Assembly (NCBI GenBank): GCA_001512555.1
Contig: LFSK01000211.1
Coordinates: 1-48,974, forward strand
DNA: 48,974 nt
Direction: 5' to 3'
From: Clostridiaceae bacterium DTU059
GTDB taxonomy: Bacteria > Bacillota > Clostridia > DSM-8532
The notes beneath the pieces are model-generated. The model did not search any database. It worked only from the letters and a program-made list of their open reading frames with translations, and was not told where the DNA came from. Below are positions 33,605 through 43,081 of the stretch, in pieces; position 1 is the stretch's first letter; every line of letters begins with the position of its first letter. The position numbers and the translations under genes are program-made.

Positions 33605-34251
33605 AACTCGGCAGAATAAGCAAAGCCAAAGTCATAGAGATACTGGATATCCTGGAAGAGACTTATCCGCAGGCAAAATGCGAGCTTAATTACGGGACTC
33701 CGTTTCAATTACTGGTGGCCACCATGTTAAGTGCCCAATCCACCGACAGGACGGTCAACCGTGTCACAGAAACCCTGTTTGCACGTTATCCGGATTTGAA
33801 CAGCTTTTTGTCGCTGACCCAGGAGCAACTGGAGCAGGAGATCAAGGAAATTGGACTCTACCGGAACAAGGCGAAGAATATACTTGCCATGTGCAAGGAA
33901 CTTACCACCCGGTTTTCAGGTCAGGTGCCCGCCACACTGGAGGATTTGATCACTCTGCCCGGTGTTGGACGAAAGACCGCCAATGTTGTGCTTAGTAACG
34001 CCTTTAATATCCCGGCATTTGCTGTGGATACTCATGTCTTAAGGGTTTCAAACAGAATTGGGCTTGCCCGCAGCAACCGGCCGGATCAGACCGAATCACA
34101 GCTAACCAGCGTCATTCCGAAAGAAAGATGGATAAAATCCCACCACTTGCTCATATGGCACGGCCGGCGAACCTGCGCTGCAAGGAAGCCAAAGTGTGAG
34201 GTTTGTAGTATTTCGTCATATTGCGAATTCTATAAAAAAAATATAGAATAA
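33601..34251 (+). CDS. nth: endonuclease III
   Basis: A 216-residue DNA glycosylase/AP lyase removing oxidised pyrimidines. The helix-hairpin-helix LPGVGRKTANVVL contains catalytic Lys125, and Asp143 is in AVDTHVLRVSNRIG. The C-terminal [4Fe-4S] loop is Cys192-x6-Cys199-x2-Cys202-x5-Cys208. The start is TTG 33601 within a TTGA overlap with the glgA stop, and AAGG lies 7 bases upstream, so translation is coupled to glgA. Length is close to the family's 211. Confidence 0.96.
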   Translation: MKLGRISKAKVIEILDILEETYPQAKCELNYGTPFQLLVATMLSAQSTDRTVNRVTETLFARYPDLNSFLSLTQEQLEQEIKEIGLYRNKAKNILAMCKELTTRFSGQVPATLEDLITLPGVGRKTANVVLSNAFNIPAFAVDTHVLRVSNRIGLARSNRPDQTESQLTSVIPKERWIKSHHLLIWHGRRTCAARKPKCEVCSISSYCEFYKKNIE

Positions 34252-34327
34252 GAAAAGGATGAAAATTACCAATAAAATTACAAGCACACAGTAAAGTGCA
34301 GCCATTTGAGAAGGCCGGAGGACTACA

Positions 34328-36493
34328 ATGCCCAAACGCAGACGAAGAAGAAAAGCCATGCCGAAGGATGCCATATTTGTTCTGGATATTGGAACCAGGA
34401 CCATTGCTGGTCTTGTTGGTATTCAACAGGGCCATAGCTTTGTAATACGTGCAGCTGAGGTATTGGAGCATGAAGGCCGTGCCATGGTGGATGGTCAGAT
34501 CCACGACATATCAAAGGTTGTCTCAGGAGTATCCAGGGTAAGGGAACAGCTTGAGGAGCAGGTAGGCTATTCCCTGAACAAGGTATCCATCGCAGCGGCT
34601 GGTCGTGTGCTAAAAACCTGCAGGGTAAAGGTGGAAAGGGGTCTGGAAGAAGGCAGGGAGATCGATTCCCACCTGGTAGGCGCCATGGAGATGGAAGCCA
34701 TCCAGATGGCGCAAATGCAAATTGACAACGCACCTGCCAAAAATGAGGTTGGCCAGTATTACTGTGTAGGCCACAGCGTGGTAAACTATTATCTGAATGG
34801 TTATGTCATGTCCAGCCTTATCGGCCATAAGGGTCAAAAAGCCGGTGTTGAGGTTATAGCCACTTTTCTTCCCGAGATGGTGGTGGAGAGCCTGTATACC
34901 GTTATGGAAAGGGCCGGCATCGAAGTGACCTGTCTGACACTGGAGCCCATTGCTGCATTGAATGTGGCCATACCAAAAGAGCTTCGCCTGCTGAATCTGG
35001 CACTGGTGGATGTGGGTGCAGGCACTTCTGATATTGCAATTACTAAATCTGGCACCATTATAGCCTATGACATGGCTCCCGTTGCAGGTGATGAAGTAAC
35101 CGAAGCTATCGCTCAGAATTTCCTGGTGGATTTTAATACTGCTGAAAGAATTAAGCTGGAGTTGAGTGCCGGTCAAACCGAAATACAGTTCACCGACGTC
35201 CTTGATAATCAGGTTACCATCAAGTCCGATGACGTTGTCAGCACCATCAGGCCTGTTGTTGATCAGTTGGCCGAGACCATCGCCGAAAGGATTCTTGAGT
35301 GTAATGGCGGAAAGACTCCAAATGCCATCTTTTTGGTGGGCGGAGGCAGTCAGGCCGCAGGGCTGAGTGATGCCATTGCCGATAAAACTGGCCTTCCTCG
35401 GGAACGGGTCGCCGTGCGGGACAGGAATATAGCTAAGAATATAATTATAGAAGGGGATATGCCATCCGGGCCGGAGAGCATAACACCTCTTGGAATTCTG
35501 GTAACCACGGGTCTTTTCAGGGGTACCGATTTCTATTTTGTTACCGTCAATGGCCAGACCGTTAAAGTATTCAACTCATACAAGATGCGTGTTGCGGATG
35601 TTTTGGCTCTGGCGGGCTTCAATCCGGAACAGCTTATCTGCAAGTCCGGCAAAAGGCTCAGATTTTTCCTCAATGGAGAAAGCAGAACCCTGCCAGGCGG
35701 TATCGGAAAGCCCGCCGAGATCATGGTCAATGGCAAGGGGGAGTCGCTAACCGGCATGGTTTCACCGGGGGACAAGCTGTCCGTCATCCCGGCGGAAAAC
35801 GGAGAAGATGCCAGTGCTGTTTGCGCTGATCTTCTTGTGGAATTCCCACCTGCCACTCTTAAATATAATGGAGAGATCCATTCCATTCCCCAAAAGATAA
35901 GGATAAATGGGGAACCTGCTGATGAAGGCACATTAATTAAAGCCAATGATTATGTCGATATATCTATGGACTATACAATATCTGACATTGCCCATAAATT
36001 CGGGATAGATTCGGCGCTGCATTCATTTGAAGTAGACGGGAGGAGAGTAGATCCTTCATACATGCTTCAAGGGGGAGAAATAATTGAATGCCGCATTAGG
36101 GATCTGCCGGATCCTGGATACGAGTACGCCGAACTGAAGGACCCTGACCCAAAAGAGCCTGAAAGGAATGAGTATGAACAGGAGAAGCCCGAAGGGAAGG
36201 AAGCTGAACCAGGTTCGGAAACTGATCAGGACAAGTCTGATTTTTATGAGGAAGTGGCCTGTTCCAATGGTCTGGCGGCATCGGGTGATGGGATAAGCGT
36301 GATGGTAAATGGGGAAAGAATTCTGTTGCCGCTAAAAGAAGGCCGAACCATATTTGTTGATATTTTCAACCATATAGACTTTGATCTATCCCAACCAAAG
36401 GGGACTATTGTGTTAAAACTTAATGGCAGGGATGCGGGCTATACCGATGCGATTAATGATGGTGATGTTATAGAGATATACTGGCGTGGGTAA
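34328..36493 (+). CDS. long FtsA-like actin-fold protein with beta-grasp-like C-terminal domains
   Basis: A 721-residue protein. Residues about 14-395 are an FtsA/PilM-type actin fold: VLDIGTRTIAGLVG (phosphate 1), VDVGAGTSDIAI (phosphate 2, from Asp228) and IFLVGGGSQ (adenosine). Genuine FtsA is about 410 residues. Here 320 more follow: segments like VKVFNSYKMRVADVLALAGF and LNGRDAGYTDAINDGDVIEIYW resemble ubiquitin-like (beta-grasp) folds. They are split by an acidic low-complexity linker rich in Glu, Pro and Lys (about 600-640). The N-terminus is very basic (KRRRRRK). No ftsZ is nearby. GGAGG sits 6 bases before the ATG. A role in division or envelope assembly is inferred from the fold. 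Confidence 0.8.
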   Translation: MPKRRRRRKAMPKDAIFVLDIGTRTIAGLVGIQQGHSFVIRAAEVLEHEGRAMVDGQIHDISKVVSGVSRVREQLEEQVGYSLNKVSIAAAGRVLKTCRVKVERGLEEGREIDSHLVGAMEMEAIQMAQMQIDNAPAKNEVGQYYCVGHSVVNYYLNGYVMSSLIGHKGQKAGVEVIATFLPEMVVESLYTVMERAGIEVTCLTLEPIAALNVAIPKELRLLNLALVDVGAGTSDIAITKSGTIIAYDMAPVAGDEVTEAIAQNFLVDFNTAERIKLELSAGQTEIQFTDVLDNQVTIKSDDVVSTIRPVVDQLAETIAERILECNGGKTPNAIFLVGGGSQAAGLSDAIADKTGLPRERVAVRDRNIAKNIIIEGDMPSGPESITPLGILVTTGLFRGTDFYFVTVNGQTVKVFNSYKMRVADVLALAGFNPEQLICKSGKRLRFFLNGESRTLPGGIGKPAEIMVNGKGESLTGMVSPGDKLSVIPAENGEDASAVCADLLVEFPPATLKYNGEIHSIPQKIRINGEPADEGTLIKANDYVDISMDYTISDIAHKFGIDSALHSFEVDGRRVDPSYMLQGGEIIECRIRDLPDPGYEYAELKDPDPKEPERNEYEQEKPEGKEAEPGSETDQDKSDFYEEVACSNGLAASGDGISVMVNGERILLPLKEGRTIFVDIFNHIDFDLSQPKGTIVLKLNGRDAGYTDAINDGDVIEIYWRG

Positions 36494-36543
36494 AAACTTC
36501 GTTTTATCGCAAGGATATGATCCAATCCTGATGGAGGTTCACT

Positions 36544-38283
36544 TTGGATACATTGGAGAAAAACCAATTCAGAAAAACGCTGGGCAGTTATTTCAGACAT
36601 GAGGGAACCATTACGAGGTTCGGATGGGTCATCATGGCCATTTTGGTTGTCGAGGATTTCGTCGCCAGGCTGGTCACAACACAGACGGCGGCTGATTTTG
36701 CCTTGCTGGCTGTACAGTTGGTTTTATATGCGGGATTCATCCTGATGGGTGTTCTTAAGCTGCGTCAGATCGGTGTAAGAGACCAGGATCAGAGTTCTTT
36801 CTACAAGCTCGCAAAATGCTCGGAGATAGTCATCATGACTATCTTCATCAGCCTGATGTATCATGGCTCTGTTTTCTATTTCATCGTACTGCTGCCCATC
36901 ATCTCCATAATCTTATCCAGGGGGTTTAAGGAATCGGTTCGGTACATCCTGCTGGGGTGGCTGACCCAGATACTTTCGCAGTATGCTGTTATGTTCCTGT
37001 TCAGCGACCTGAACCAACAGGGATTCTATAGCAATCCATTTATGCTGTTCATAAGCATAGCAGTGCAATACCTTTTATTTGCTTTTTGCGGTTACATATT
37101 AGGTAGTGTTCACAGGGAGTATGTACGGAGCCAGGAGGAAAACCAGATCCTGATCGACCGGCTGGGAGACAAGTATGTACAGCTGGAGCAGGCTAAAAAA
37201 GAGATCCAAAGCCAATACGACAAAATCAGTCAAACCAACGAGCAACTGGAGCAGGCCAACAACAGGCTCACCGCAAGCCTTGCCGAATTCTACACCCTTC
37301 AGCAGATATCACAGGCCATCAGTTCAATTTTTGATATGAACGAACTATTAAAATTTGTTAATGATGTGATCATCGGTGTCATGGGGGTCTCCCATTCCAC
37401 CATCGCATTATGCCATGGTCCTCAGAATCATTTAAAGGTGCAGGTTTCCAGCATTTTTGACAAGAAGGAGCTCGCTATAGTTTCAGACTATATTAATAGT
37501 GATGTTTTAAAGCCCTCGGCAAAGGATGGCAATTCCATGATAGACAATGATGTCAATCCGGATGAGTATCCATTTACCAGGGGAAGGAAGATACAGTCCC
37601 TCATCTGTGTACCGCTGATTGCGAAAGGGAATGTGCTCGGCATTGTTCTCATAGAACATGGCATACCCAATGCCTTTAACAGTGACAATGTAAGACTTCT
37701 TGAGATCATCTCCCAGCAGGTGGGAATAGCCATCGAAAACGCCCGGCTGTACCAGCAGATGCATGATCTTGCCACACTGGACGGGCTTACCGGCGCATAC
37801 AACCGCCTGTATTTTCAGGACAACCTTCAGATCGAATTCAAGAAGGCGCAGGAAGGAAACTATGACCTGTCCCTTCTCATGTTTGACATAGACCATTTCA
37901 AGAAGTTCAACGATACCCATGGCCATCTCTTTGGCGACCTGGTGCTTAAGAATACTGCAGCCTACATCATGAAGAAGCTCAGAAAGGAAGATATCTTCGC
38001 CAGGTATGGCGGGGAGGAATTTGTCATACTCATGCCCCATACTACGCTGGATCAGATTGTGGAAAAGGCGGAGGATATCAGAAGGGGTATTGGTTCTATG
38101 ATGATCTCCGACAGAGTGATCAGCGCTTCTGTTACCATCAGTATCGGTGTGTCTTCATACCCCGAGACTGCAGATAATCAGGTGACTCTCATCAAGAGCG
38201 CCGATGATGCACTCTATGAAGCTAAGCGACAGGGAAGGAACCGTGTTTGCGTTGCTTGTCCGAAAAGCAGCAAAAAGGCATAA
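36544..38283 (+). CDS. membrane GAF-GGDEF diguanylate cyclase
   Basis: A 579-residue sensor enzyme predicted to make cyclic di-GMP. Six hydrophobic helices span about 24-195, then a coiled coil (about 200-255), a GAF domain (about 258-400) and a GGDEF domain (about 412-575). The active-site loop is RYGGEEF (intact GG[D/E]EF), and the opening block is LDGLTGAYNRLYF. No inhibitory RxxD is seen five residues before GGEEF. The start is TTG 36544, 6 bases after GGAGG. It is convergent with cheW, with 40 bases between stops. Confidence 0.93.
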   Translation: MDTLEKNQFRKTLGSYFRHEGTITRFGWVIMAILVVEDFVARLVTTQTAADFALLAVQLVLYAGFILMGVLKLRQIGVRDQDQSSFYKLAKCSEIVIMTIFISLMYHGSVFYFIVLLPIISIILSRGFKESVRYILLGWLTQILSQYAVMFLFSDLNQQGFYSNPFMLFISIAVQYLLFAFCGYILGSVHREYVRSQEENQILIDRLGDKYVQLEQAKKEIQSQYDKISQTNEQLEQANNRLTASLAEFYTLQQISQAISSIFDMNELLKFVNDVIIGVMGVSHSTIALCHGPQNHLKVQVSSIFDKKELAIVSDYINSDVLKPSAKDGNSMIDNDVNPDEYPFTRGRKIQSLICVPLIAKGNVLGIVLIEHGIPNAFNSDNVRLLEIISQQVGIAIENARLYQQMHDLATLDGLTGAYNRLYFQDNLQIEFKKAQEGNYDLSLLMFDIDHFKKFNDTHGHLFGDLVLKNTAAYIMKKLRKEDIFARYGGEEFVILMPHTTLDQIVEKAEDIRRGIGSMMISDRVISASVTISIGVSSYPETADNQVTLIKSADDALYEAKRQGRNRVCVACPKSSKKA

Positions 38284-38323
38284 AACGTAAACTCTTTTAT
38301 GTCAGACGAATTGCATGGGAAAC

Positions 38324-38812
38324 CTATTCGCCTTCACCGAGCACTTTGGCTGCATTCTGTTCTACTATTTCCTGAACCTGCAGCTCTTCGTCGGGTGTCA
38401 GCACTTTTTCAAGATCAAGAAGAAGGATGAGCTTGTCGCCCAGCTTCCCAACACCTGAAAGGAATCTATGGTCAAAATCTTTAAGGGTTGGTGGGGTATC
38501 CACTATATCCTCGTCATTAATCCTGACGATCTCGGTAACACTATCTACCGTAAAGCCCAGGAGCATGTCATTCATGTTGATAATAAGCACCTTCGTGTTT
38601 TCATCATGGGGCTTTTCAGGAAGGCTAAACCTTTTTCTAAGGTCGAATATGGTCAGAACCTTGCCTCTGAGGTTGATAAGCCCTTCTATGAACGGAGGTG
38701 TGTTGGGCACCTTGAATACTTCCTGAGGCTTAATTATCTGGAATATCTGGTTTATACTTATACCAAAGTTTTGATCTGCAACGCTGAATTTCACTAGCTG
38801 CTGTACTGCCAT
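38324..38812 (-). CDS. cheW: CheW-like chemotaxis adaptor
   Basis: A 162-residue CheW domain protein, normally coupling chemoreceptors to CheA. NFGISINQIFQIIKPQEVFKVPN, the following FIEGLINLRGKVLTIFDLRKRF and the later GFTVDSVTEIVRI are typical. No cheA, receptor or flagellar gene is in the window, so it may serve a non-chemotactic array or a remote system. GGAGG sits 9 bases before the ATG. It is 69 bases downstream of argJ on the same strand and is perhaps cotranscribed. Confidence 0.93.
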   Translation of the reverse strand: MAVQQLVKFSVADQNFGISINQIFQIIKPQEVFKVPNTPPFIEGLINLRGKVLTIFDLRKRFSLPEKPHDENTKVLIINMNDMLLGFTVDSVTEIVRINDEDIVDTPPTLKDFDHRFLSGVGKLGDKLILLLDLEKVLTPDEELQVQEIVEQNAAKVLGEGE

Positions 38813-38881
38813 AGCAGGACACCTCCAATTTCCTTCCTCTCTTTTCTATTTACCCATTAATCATTTGATTTAACATTGAAA

Positions 38882-40078
38882 TCAGGTTCTGTAGGAGCCG
38901 TTTATCCTGATATAATCGTTGGTAAGGTCGCATGTCCACATCCTGTCAGCCACGGTACCCTGATTCATGTCAAGGGTGATGACCACTTCCGGAGCCCTGA
39001 GTATTTCAAGAGCCGTCTCTTCATCGAAGGGAACACCCGTGCCGTTTTTACAGACCGTGAGATTCCCCAGACTGATATCCAGTTTGTCAGGGTCAAACTC
39101 TGCTCCTGAATAGCCGGCTGCTGTGATAATCCTGCCCCAGTTTGCGTCGCATCCGAAGATGGCTGTTTTAACCAGAGGCGATTTGGCTATGGCATTTAGT
39201 ATCAGATGGGCTGTATTTCTATCCGGGGCATTTTTCACATGGATTTCTATAAGTTTTGTAGCGCCTTCCCCGTCCCTTGCCAGCATCTTGGCCAGCTCGG
39301 TGGCCATAGCCCTTAAAGAGTTCTCGAAGGCACTGTAGGCAGGTCCCTCATCATCAATTACCGGATTACCGGCCAGGCCATTTGCCAGGATCAATACCTT
39401 GTCACATACGCTGGTATCGCCATCAACAGAAATGCGGTTGAAGGATGAGTCTGCCACGCTTCTGAGGGCTCTGTCCAGCATCTTGCGGCTGATATTGGCG
39501 TCGGTTGTTATAACTGATATCATGGTGGCCATGTTGGGATGGATCATACCCGATCCCTTGGCCATACCGCCAATGGTTATGGTGTGCCCTTCGTAATCAT
39601 AAACCAGGGAAGATTCCTTGGGGAATGTGTCGGTGGTCATGATGGCCTGAGCGGCACTATTGCCACCGTCTGGGGAGAGAGACCTGAAGGCATCTGCCAG
39701 ACCGGCTTCTATCTTGTTCATATCCAGCCTGTAACCGATGACACCTGTGGAACCAAGAAGCACATCCTCAGCCTCGCAATCGACCAGTTGTGAAACCAGC
39801 CTTGCCATTTCAAAGGCATCCCGGTCTCCATCCTCACCAACGCAGGCATTGGCACAACCGCTGTTTATGGCAACAGCCCGTGCAGTGCCACGGCTGGCAA
39901 CCTTCCTGGACCATTTCAGGGAATGCCCCTTCACCACATTCTTCGTAAATATGCCGGCGCAGGTGGCCGGGACATCGGAAACAACAAGAGCCAGATCCTT
40001 TTCACCACTTTTCTTAATACCACATGCCACTCCTGCTGCCTGAAATCCCAAAGGTGCGGTTACTCCAGTTTTTGCCAT
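38882..40078 (-). CDS. argJ: glutamate N-acetyltransferase / amino-acid N-acetyltransferase
   Basis: A 398-residue ArgJ that recycles the acetyl group from N-acetylornithine to glutamate in arginine synthesis. The self-cleavage site is Ala184-Thr185 in KGSGMIHPNMATM, leaving Thr185 as the nucleophile. CGIKKSGEKDLALV, NSGCANAC and the C-terminal TCDLTNDYIRINGSYRT are family blocks. The ATG at 40078 is chosen because GGAGG lies 8 bases upstream; the frame begins five codons earlier at a TTG inside that site. Other arg genes are absent, which is unusual because argJ commonly sits with argC, argB and argD. Confidence 0.96.
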   Translation of the reverse strand: MAKTGVTAPLGFQAAGVACGIKKSGEKDLALVVSDVPATCAGIFTKNVVKGHSLKWSRKVASRGTARAVAINSGCANACVGEDGDRDAFEMARLVSQLVDCEAEDVLLGSTGVIGYRLDMNKIEAGLADAFRSLSPDGGNSAAQAIMTTDTFPKESSLVYDYEGHTITIGGMAKGSGMIHPNMATMISVITTDANISRKMLDRALRSVADSSFNRISVDGDTSVCDKVLILANGLAGNPVIDDEGPAYSAFENSLRAMATELAKMLARDGEGATKLIEIHVKNAPDRNTAHLILNAIAKSPLVKTAIFGCDANWGRIITAAGYSGAEFDPDKLDISLGNLTVCKNGTGVPFDEETALEILRAPEVVITLDMNQGTVADRMWTCDLTNDYIRINGSYRT

Positions 40079-40136
40079 GATACCATCCTCCAAATCTCCA
40101 TTTGCTGAAAATCAACAGGCTTTTTTGATTGGTTAG

Positions 40137-40165
40137 ATTATACATTAACCAAAACCGGCAGGCAA
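40137..40165 (-). promoter_or_regulatory. sigma-A promoter of argJ
   Basis: On the minus strand TTGCCT, a 17-base spacer and TATAAT. The leader is about 55 nt. I saw no clear ARG box. Confidence 0.75.
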
Positions 40166-40190
40166 GAAGAGGGTTCAGTACAAGAGCGGG

Positions 40191-42470
40191 CTATAGCCGT
40201 TCGATGGTGTAATGATCAAGATTTGCACTTTGTAGCACCGAAGGAAGGTGCGACAGGGAGCAGAATATGGACAGATCATGAAGGGGGCGGGTTACGGCGG
40301 TGTAGAAAAGACCTGTCTCGTCGGGATTGGAATAATCATTTTCATTCGGAATGACTATCATGGCTGAATCGAACTCAAGGCCCTTGGCTAGATAGGCGGG
40401 CATGACCATGATGCCTTCCAGACCATACTCGAAATCCTCGTCCATTAACCTGAAGGGCAGGGGGTTCTTGTTCGCCTGCTTTTGAAGAGCTTTATAAATA
40501 AGTTTTGCCTCTGCCAGGGTTCTGGTGATAATAGCCGCTGTTTTGTATTTCTTATCGGTGAGCAGGGCTAAAGCGTCCGCCAGGGCATGGCAAAGCCGCG
40601 GATAATCACCGCATAGTATAAGCCGGGGCTTTTCTCCGTGGCGTCCGAAATACTCGCCCTCAGGCAGATTCAGAAAGCCTGCGGCAAACCGGTTGATTTC
40701 CACGGTGGAGCGGTAGCTTTTATTAAGCTGCATAAACTCATAGTCATCTGGAGAGACCAACCGGGCAATATCATCGAGGCTTCCGCCCGAGGCATAGGGG
40801 CTGATGTTCTGGTTCATATCTCCAAGAATGGTAATCCCGGCAGAGGGGAAAAGCCGTGCCAGGCTCTTCATCTGAAGCGGTGAGTAATCCTGTGCCTCAT
40901 CCACGATCAGATGTTTCACTGTCATATCCGGCATGGTTTCTCCCAGCATCAGTGAGAGATAAAGTATGGGTCCTGCATCCTCAAAAGCTATAATACCATT
41001 GTCTATATTTTCAAGAGTATAGCTCCTTGCCGCATGGATAATGGAGCTTTCCGGGCTGTCCTGATCAGTTATACAGGCGTTCCAGGCGGTATCGTCCTCA
41101 AAAAGTCTCCTGTAAAGCGTGAGGGCACCAACCGAGAAGATCCTTTCAATCTGTTTCTTAAGAGGTTCCAATTCCTTCCTGAGTTTAAGCTTTGAGAGAG
41201 CCTGAGCCTCTCTGGTGCTGAGGTACCCATCCCCCTCCAGGAGTTCATTGGCCTTCTGGCGCTGTTGCTGTCTTTTTAATGGTTTGATCAGATCATTAAT
41301 CCTGGTTTCCATTCTCTTGAGCCTGGCTGCAGGGGCCATGCCTGAAAAATCGTGATGGAAGAGTTGGGACAGATCCTCTGCTGTTATTAGGGTTCGTTCC
41401 TTGAAAACGATATCCTCAAACAGGAAGAAATGTTCAAGGGCATATTGAAAAAAGCGTTCTACTATTTTGAGAAAAGCAGTGGATGACTTAAACCGGATAA
41501 CCTCACGCATTGTTCTGCCATAGGGCGTGTGGGAGATGTTAAGAATCTGCTCCATGAGCTGGGGATGGGTTTGGATTTTTAGATTCTGCACAGGCATGTA
41601 TTTCCTTAAAATGGATGTAAAGGTTACTCCCTTGATTTCATCCTCACCCAACTCGGGCAGAACATCGGACAGATAGTCTCCCAGTATATCAGTGGAGGAC
41701 ATGATGACAAGATTCTCCGACCGGATGTGTTTCTTGTGCCGATACAGAAGATAGGAAGCCCGGTGCATGGCAACCGATGTCTTGCCGCTTCCCGCAGCGC
41801 CCTGAATGGCTAAAAGCCGTGAAGTCTCGTTGCGTATAGCAGCGTTCTGCTCCTTTTGAATGGTGGAAACAATATTTCTTAGTTTGGCTGCTGCATTGGA
41901 GGCCAGCATCTCCTGCAGTATCTCATCCCCGATAGCCAGGCTGGAGTCAAAGAAATAGATTAAGCGACCGCCCTCAATCCTGTATTGTCTTTTCAGGGTT
42001 AACTGGCCGTTGATCCGTCCCGCCGGGCACAGGTAGAATGCCGGACCCGTCTCGAAATCGTAGAACAGGCTGCAAATGGGGGCACGCCAGTCATAGACCA
42101 GGATCTTCATGGTATCCTCATCGGTGAGCGAATTGATGCCTATATATATCTGTTCCGGGTCGGAACCCTCTTCGGCAAAATCGATCCTTGCGAAATAGGG
42201 GGAAGAAAGCTGTCGATCCAGTCGAACTATATCCTTCCTGGTCTGCTTTGACCAGGAAATGTTCTGCTTCAAAAGACCGATGTGCTGCATGAAATCCGAA
42301 ATGCTTTCCAGGTCGGTTATTGCCCGGGATTCCTCCCACATACTCTTGTTTATATCTGCCTGCTGATGAATCAGATAATCCTTTTCAGCAAGTTTCTTTT
42401 TCAGAAGCGACGATATGAATGAAAGGGTTTTATCCAGGTGCCGGGATTCAGACTTCCAGTCAGGGTGCAT
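40191..42470 (-). CDS. helD: HelD-like UvrD-family helicase
   Basis: A 759-residue superfamily 1 helicase of the HelD group, which in Firmicutes binds RNA polymerase and helps release it from DNA. An N-terminal antiparallel coiled-coil region (about 1-90) precedes helicase domain 1A with Walker A GAAGSGKTS (224-232). The Walker B/DEAQ is in HLIVDEAQDYSPLQMKSLA. Motif III is in ITILGDMNQNISPY, and the C-terminal VMPAYLAKGLEFDSAMIV and YTAVTRPLHDL are motifs V and VI. AGGAGG lies 5 bases before the ATG. UvrD/PcrA itself is excluded by the N-terminal arm and the internal insert. Confidence 0.92.
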   Translation of the reverse strand: MHPDWKSESRHLDKTLSFISSLLKKKLAEKDYLIHQQADINKSMWEESRAITDLESISDFMQHIGLLKQNISWSKQTRKDIVRLDRQLSSPYFARIDFAEEGSDPEQIYIGINSLTDEDTMKILVYDWRAPICSLFYDFETGPAFYLCPAGRINGQLTLKRQYRIEGGRLIYFFDSSLAIGDEILQEMLASNAAAKLRNIVSTIQKEQNAAIRNETSRLLAIQGAAGSGKTSVAMHRASYLLYRHKKHIRSENLVIMSSTDILGDYLSDVLPELGEDEIKGVTFTSILRKYMPVQNLKIQTHPQLMEQILNISHTPYGRTMREVIRFKSSTAFLKIVERFFQYALEHFFLFEDIVFKERTLITAEDLSQLFHHDFSGMAPAARLKRMETRINDLIKPLKRQQQRQKANELLEGDGYLSTREAQALSKLKLRKELEPLKKQIERIFSVGALTLYRRLFEDDTAWNACITDQDSPESSIIHAARSYTLENIDNGIIAFEDAGPILYLSLMLGETMPDMTVKHLIVDEAQDYSPLQMKSLARLFPSAGITILGDMNQNISPYASGGSLDDIARLVSPDDYEFMQLNKSYRSTVEINRFAAGFLNLPEGEYFGRHGEKPRLILCGDYPRLCHALADALALLTDKKYKTAAIITRTLAEAKLIYKALQKQANKNPLPFRLMDEDFEYGLEGIMVMPAYLAKGLEFDSAMIVIPNENDYSNPDETGLFYTAVTRPLHDLSIFCSLSHLPSVLQSANLDHYTIERL

Positions 42471-42517
42471 GGTAACCTCCTGTGGTTCGTTGGCTCGTAC
42501 TTATATTATGTGTAAAG

Positions 42518-42526
42518 ATTGTACCA
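42518..42526 (-). promoter_or_regulatory. extended -10 promoter of helD
   Basis: The minus strand reads TGGTACAAT, with a weak -35. The RNA would start near 42511, about 40 bases before the ATG at 42470. Confidence 0.5.
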
Positions 42527-42630
42527 AACTCATTGAGAATAATACAGTCTTACAACATACCAAAAAATAGTGTAGAATAAAACTGAGGGAGACGACGGCT
42601 TACCATGGCGTGCTCCAGAAATGGTATGAT

Positions 42631-42659
42631 TTGCATTTATGCCTGTTGGATGAGATAAT
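42631..42659 (+). promoter_or_regulatory. sigma-A promoter of the yerC-secA unit
   Basis: TTGCAT, a 17-base spacer and GATAAT. A separate extended -10 (TGGTATGAT) ends at 42630. Confidence 0.55.
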
Positions 42660-42743
42660 AATAAGAATGGGCTAATGAAGAATACACGCCGGAGGGATAT
42701 TCCCCGGAATATTCGTCGAAAATGTGTATCGGAGATGATATCT

Positions 42744-43046
42744 TTGAATCCCAAACTCAAGGACAAATCAACAGACAGGCTTTTTGAAGCCATTCTGTCA
42801 TTAGAGACCATTGAAGAATGCTACAGGTTTTTTGAGGATCTTGTTACGGTTGCTGAGATCAAGGCTTTTGCTCAGCGCTTTGAAGTGGCTGGCATGCTGA
42901 TGGATAAAAAAACATATAAAGAGATCCACAGCAAAACAGGGGCCAGTGAGGCTACCATCAGCCGGGTTAACAAATCCCTCTTTTATGGTGCGGATGGTTA
43001 CAAGCTGATTCTGGAACGTCTCAGGGAAAGAGAGAAAAAGGACTAA
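42744..43046 (+). CDS. YerC/YecD-type TrpR-related DNA-binding protein
   Basis: A protein of about 100 residues from the TrpR-like YerC/YecD family. It has LFEAILSLETIEECYRFFEDL followed by the helix-turn-helix TYKEIHSKTGASEATISRVN and the tail YGADGYKLILERL. The regulatory target is not established for the family. TTG 42744 is preferred because GGAG lies 9 bases upstream and the length then fits relatives such as B. subtilis YerC. The ATG at 42735 abuts that ribosome site, and the ATG at 42675 has none but would add 23 residues. secA follows 35 bases later. Confidence 0.87.
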   Translation: MNPKLKDKSTDRLFEAILSLETIEECYRFFEDLVTVAEIKAFAQRFEVAGMLMDKKTYKEIHSKTGASEATISRVNKSLFYGADGYKLILERLREREKKD

Positions 43047-43081
43047 AGCTTTGTTCTGCCGCGAAAGGATGGAATTGATAG

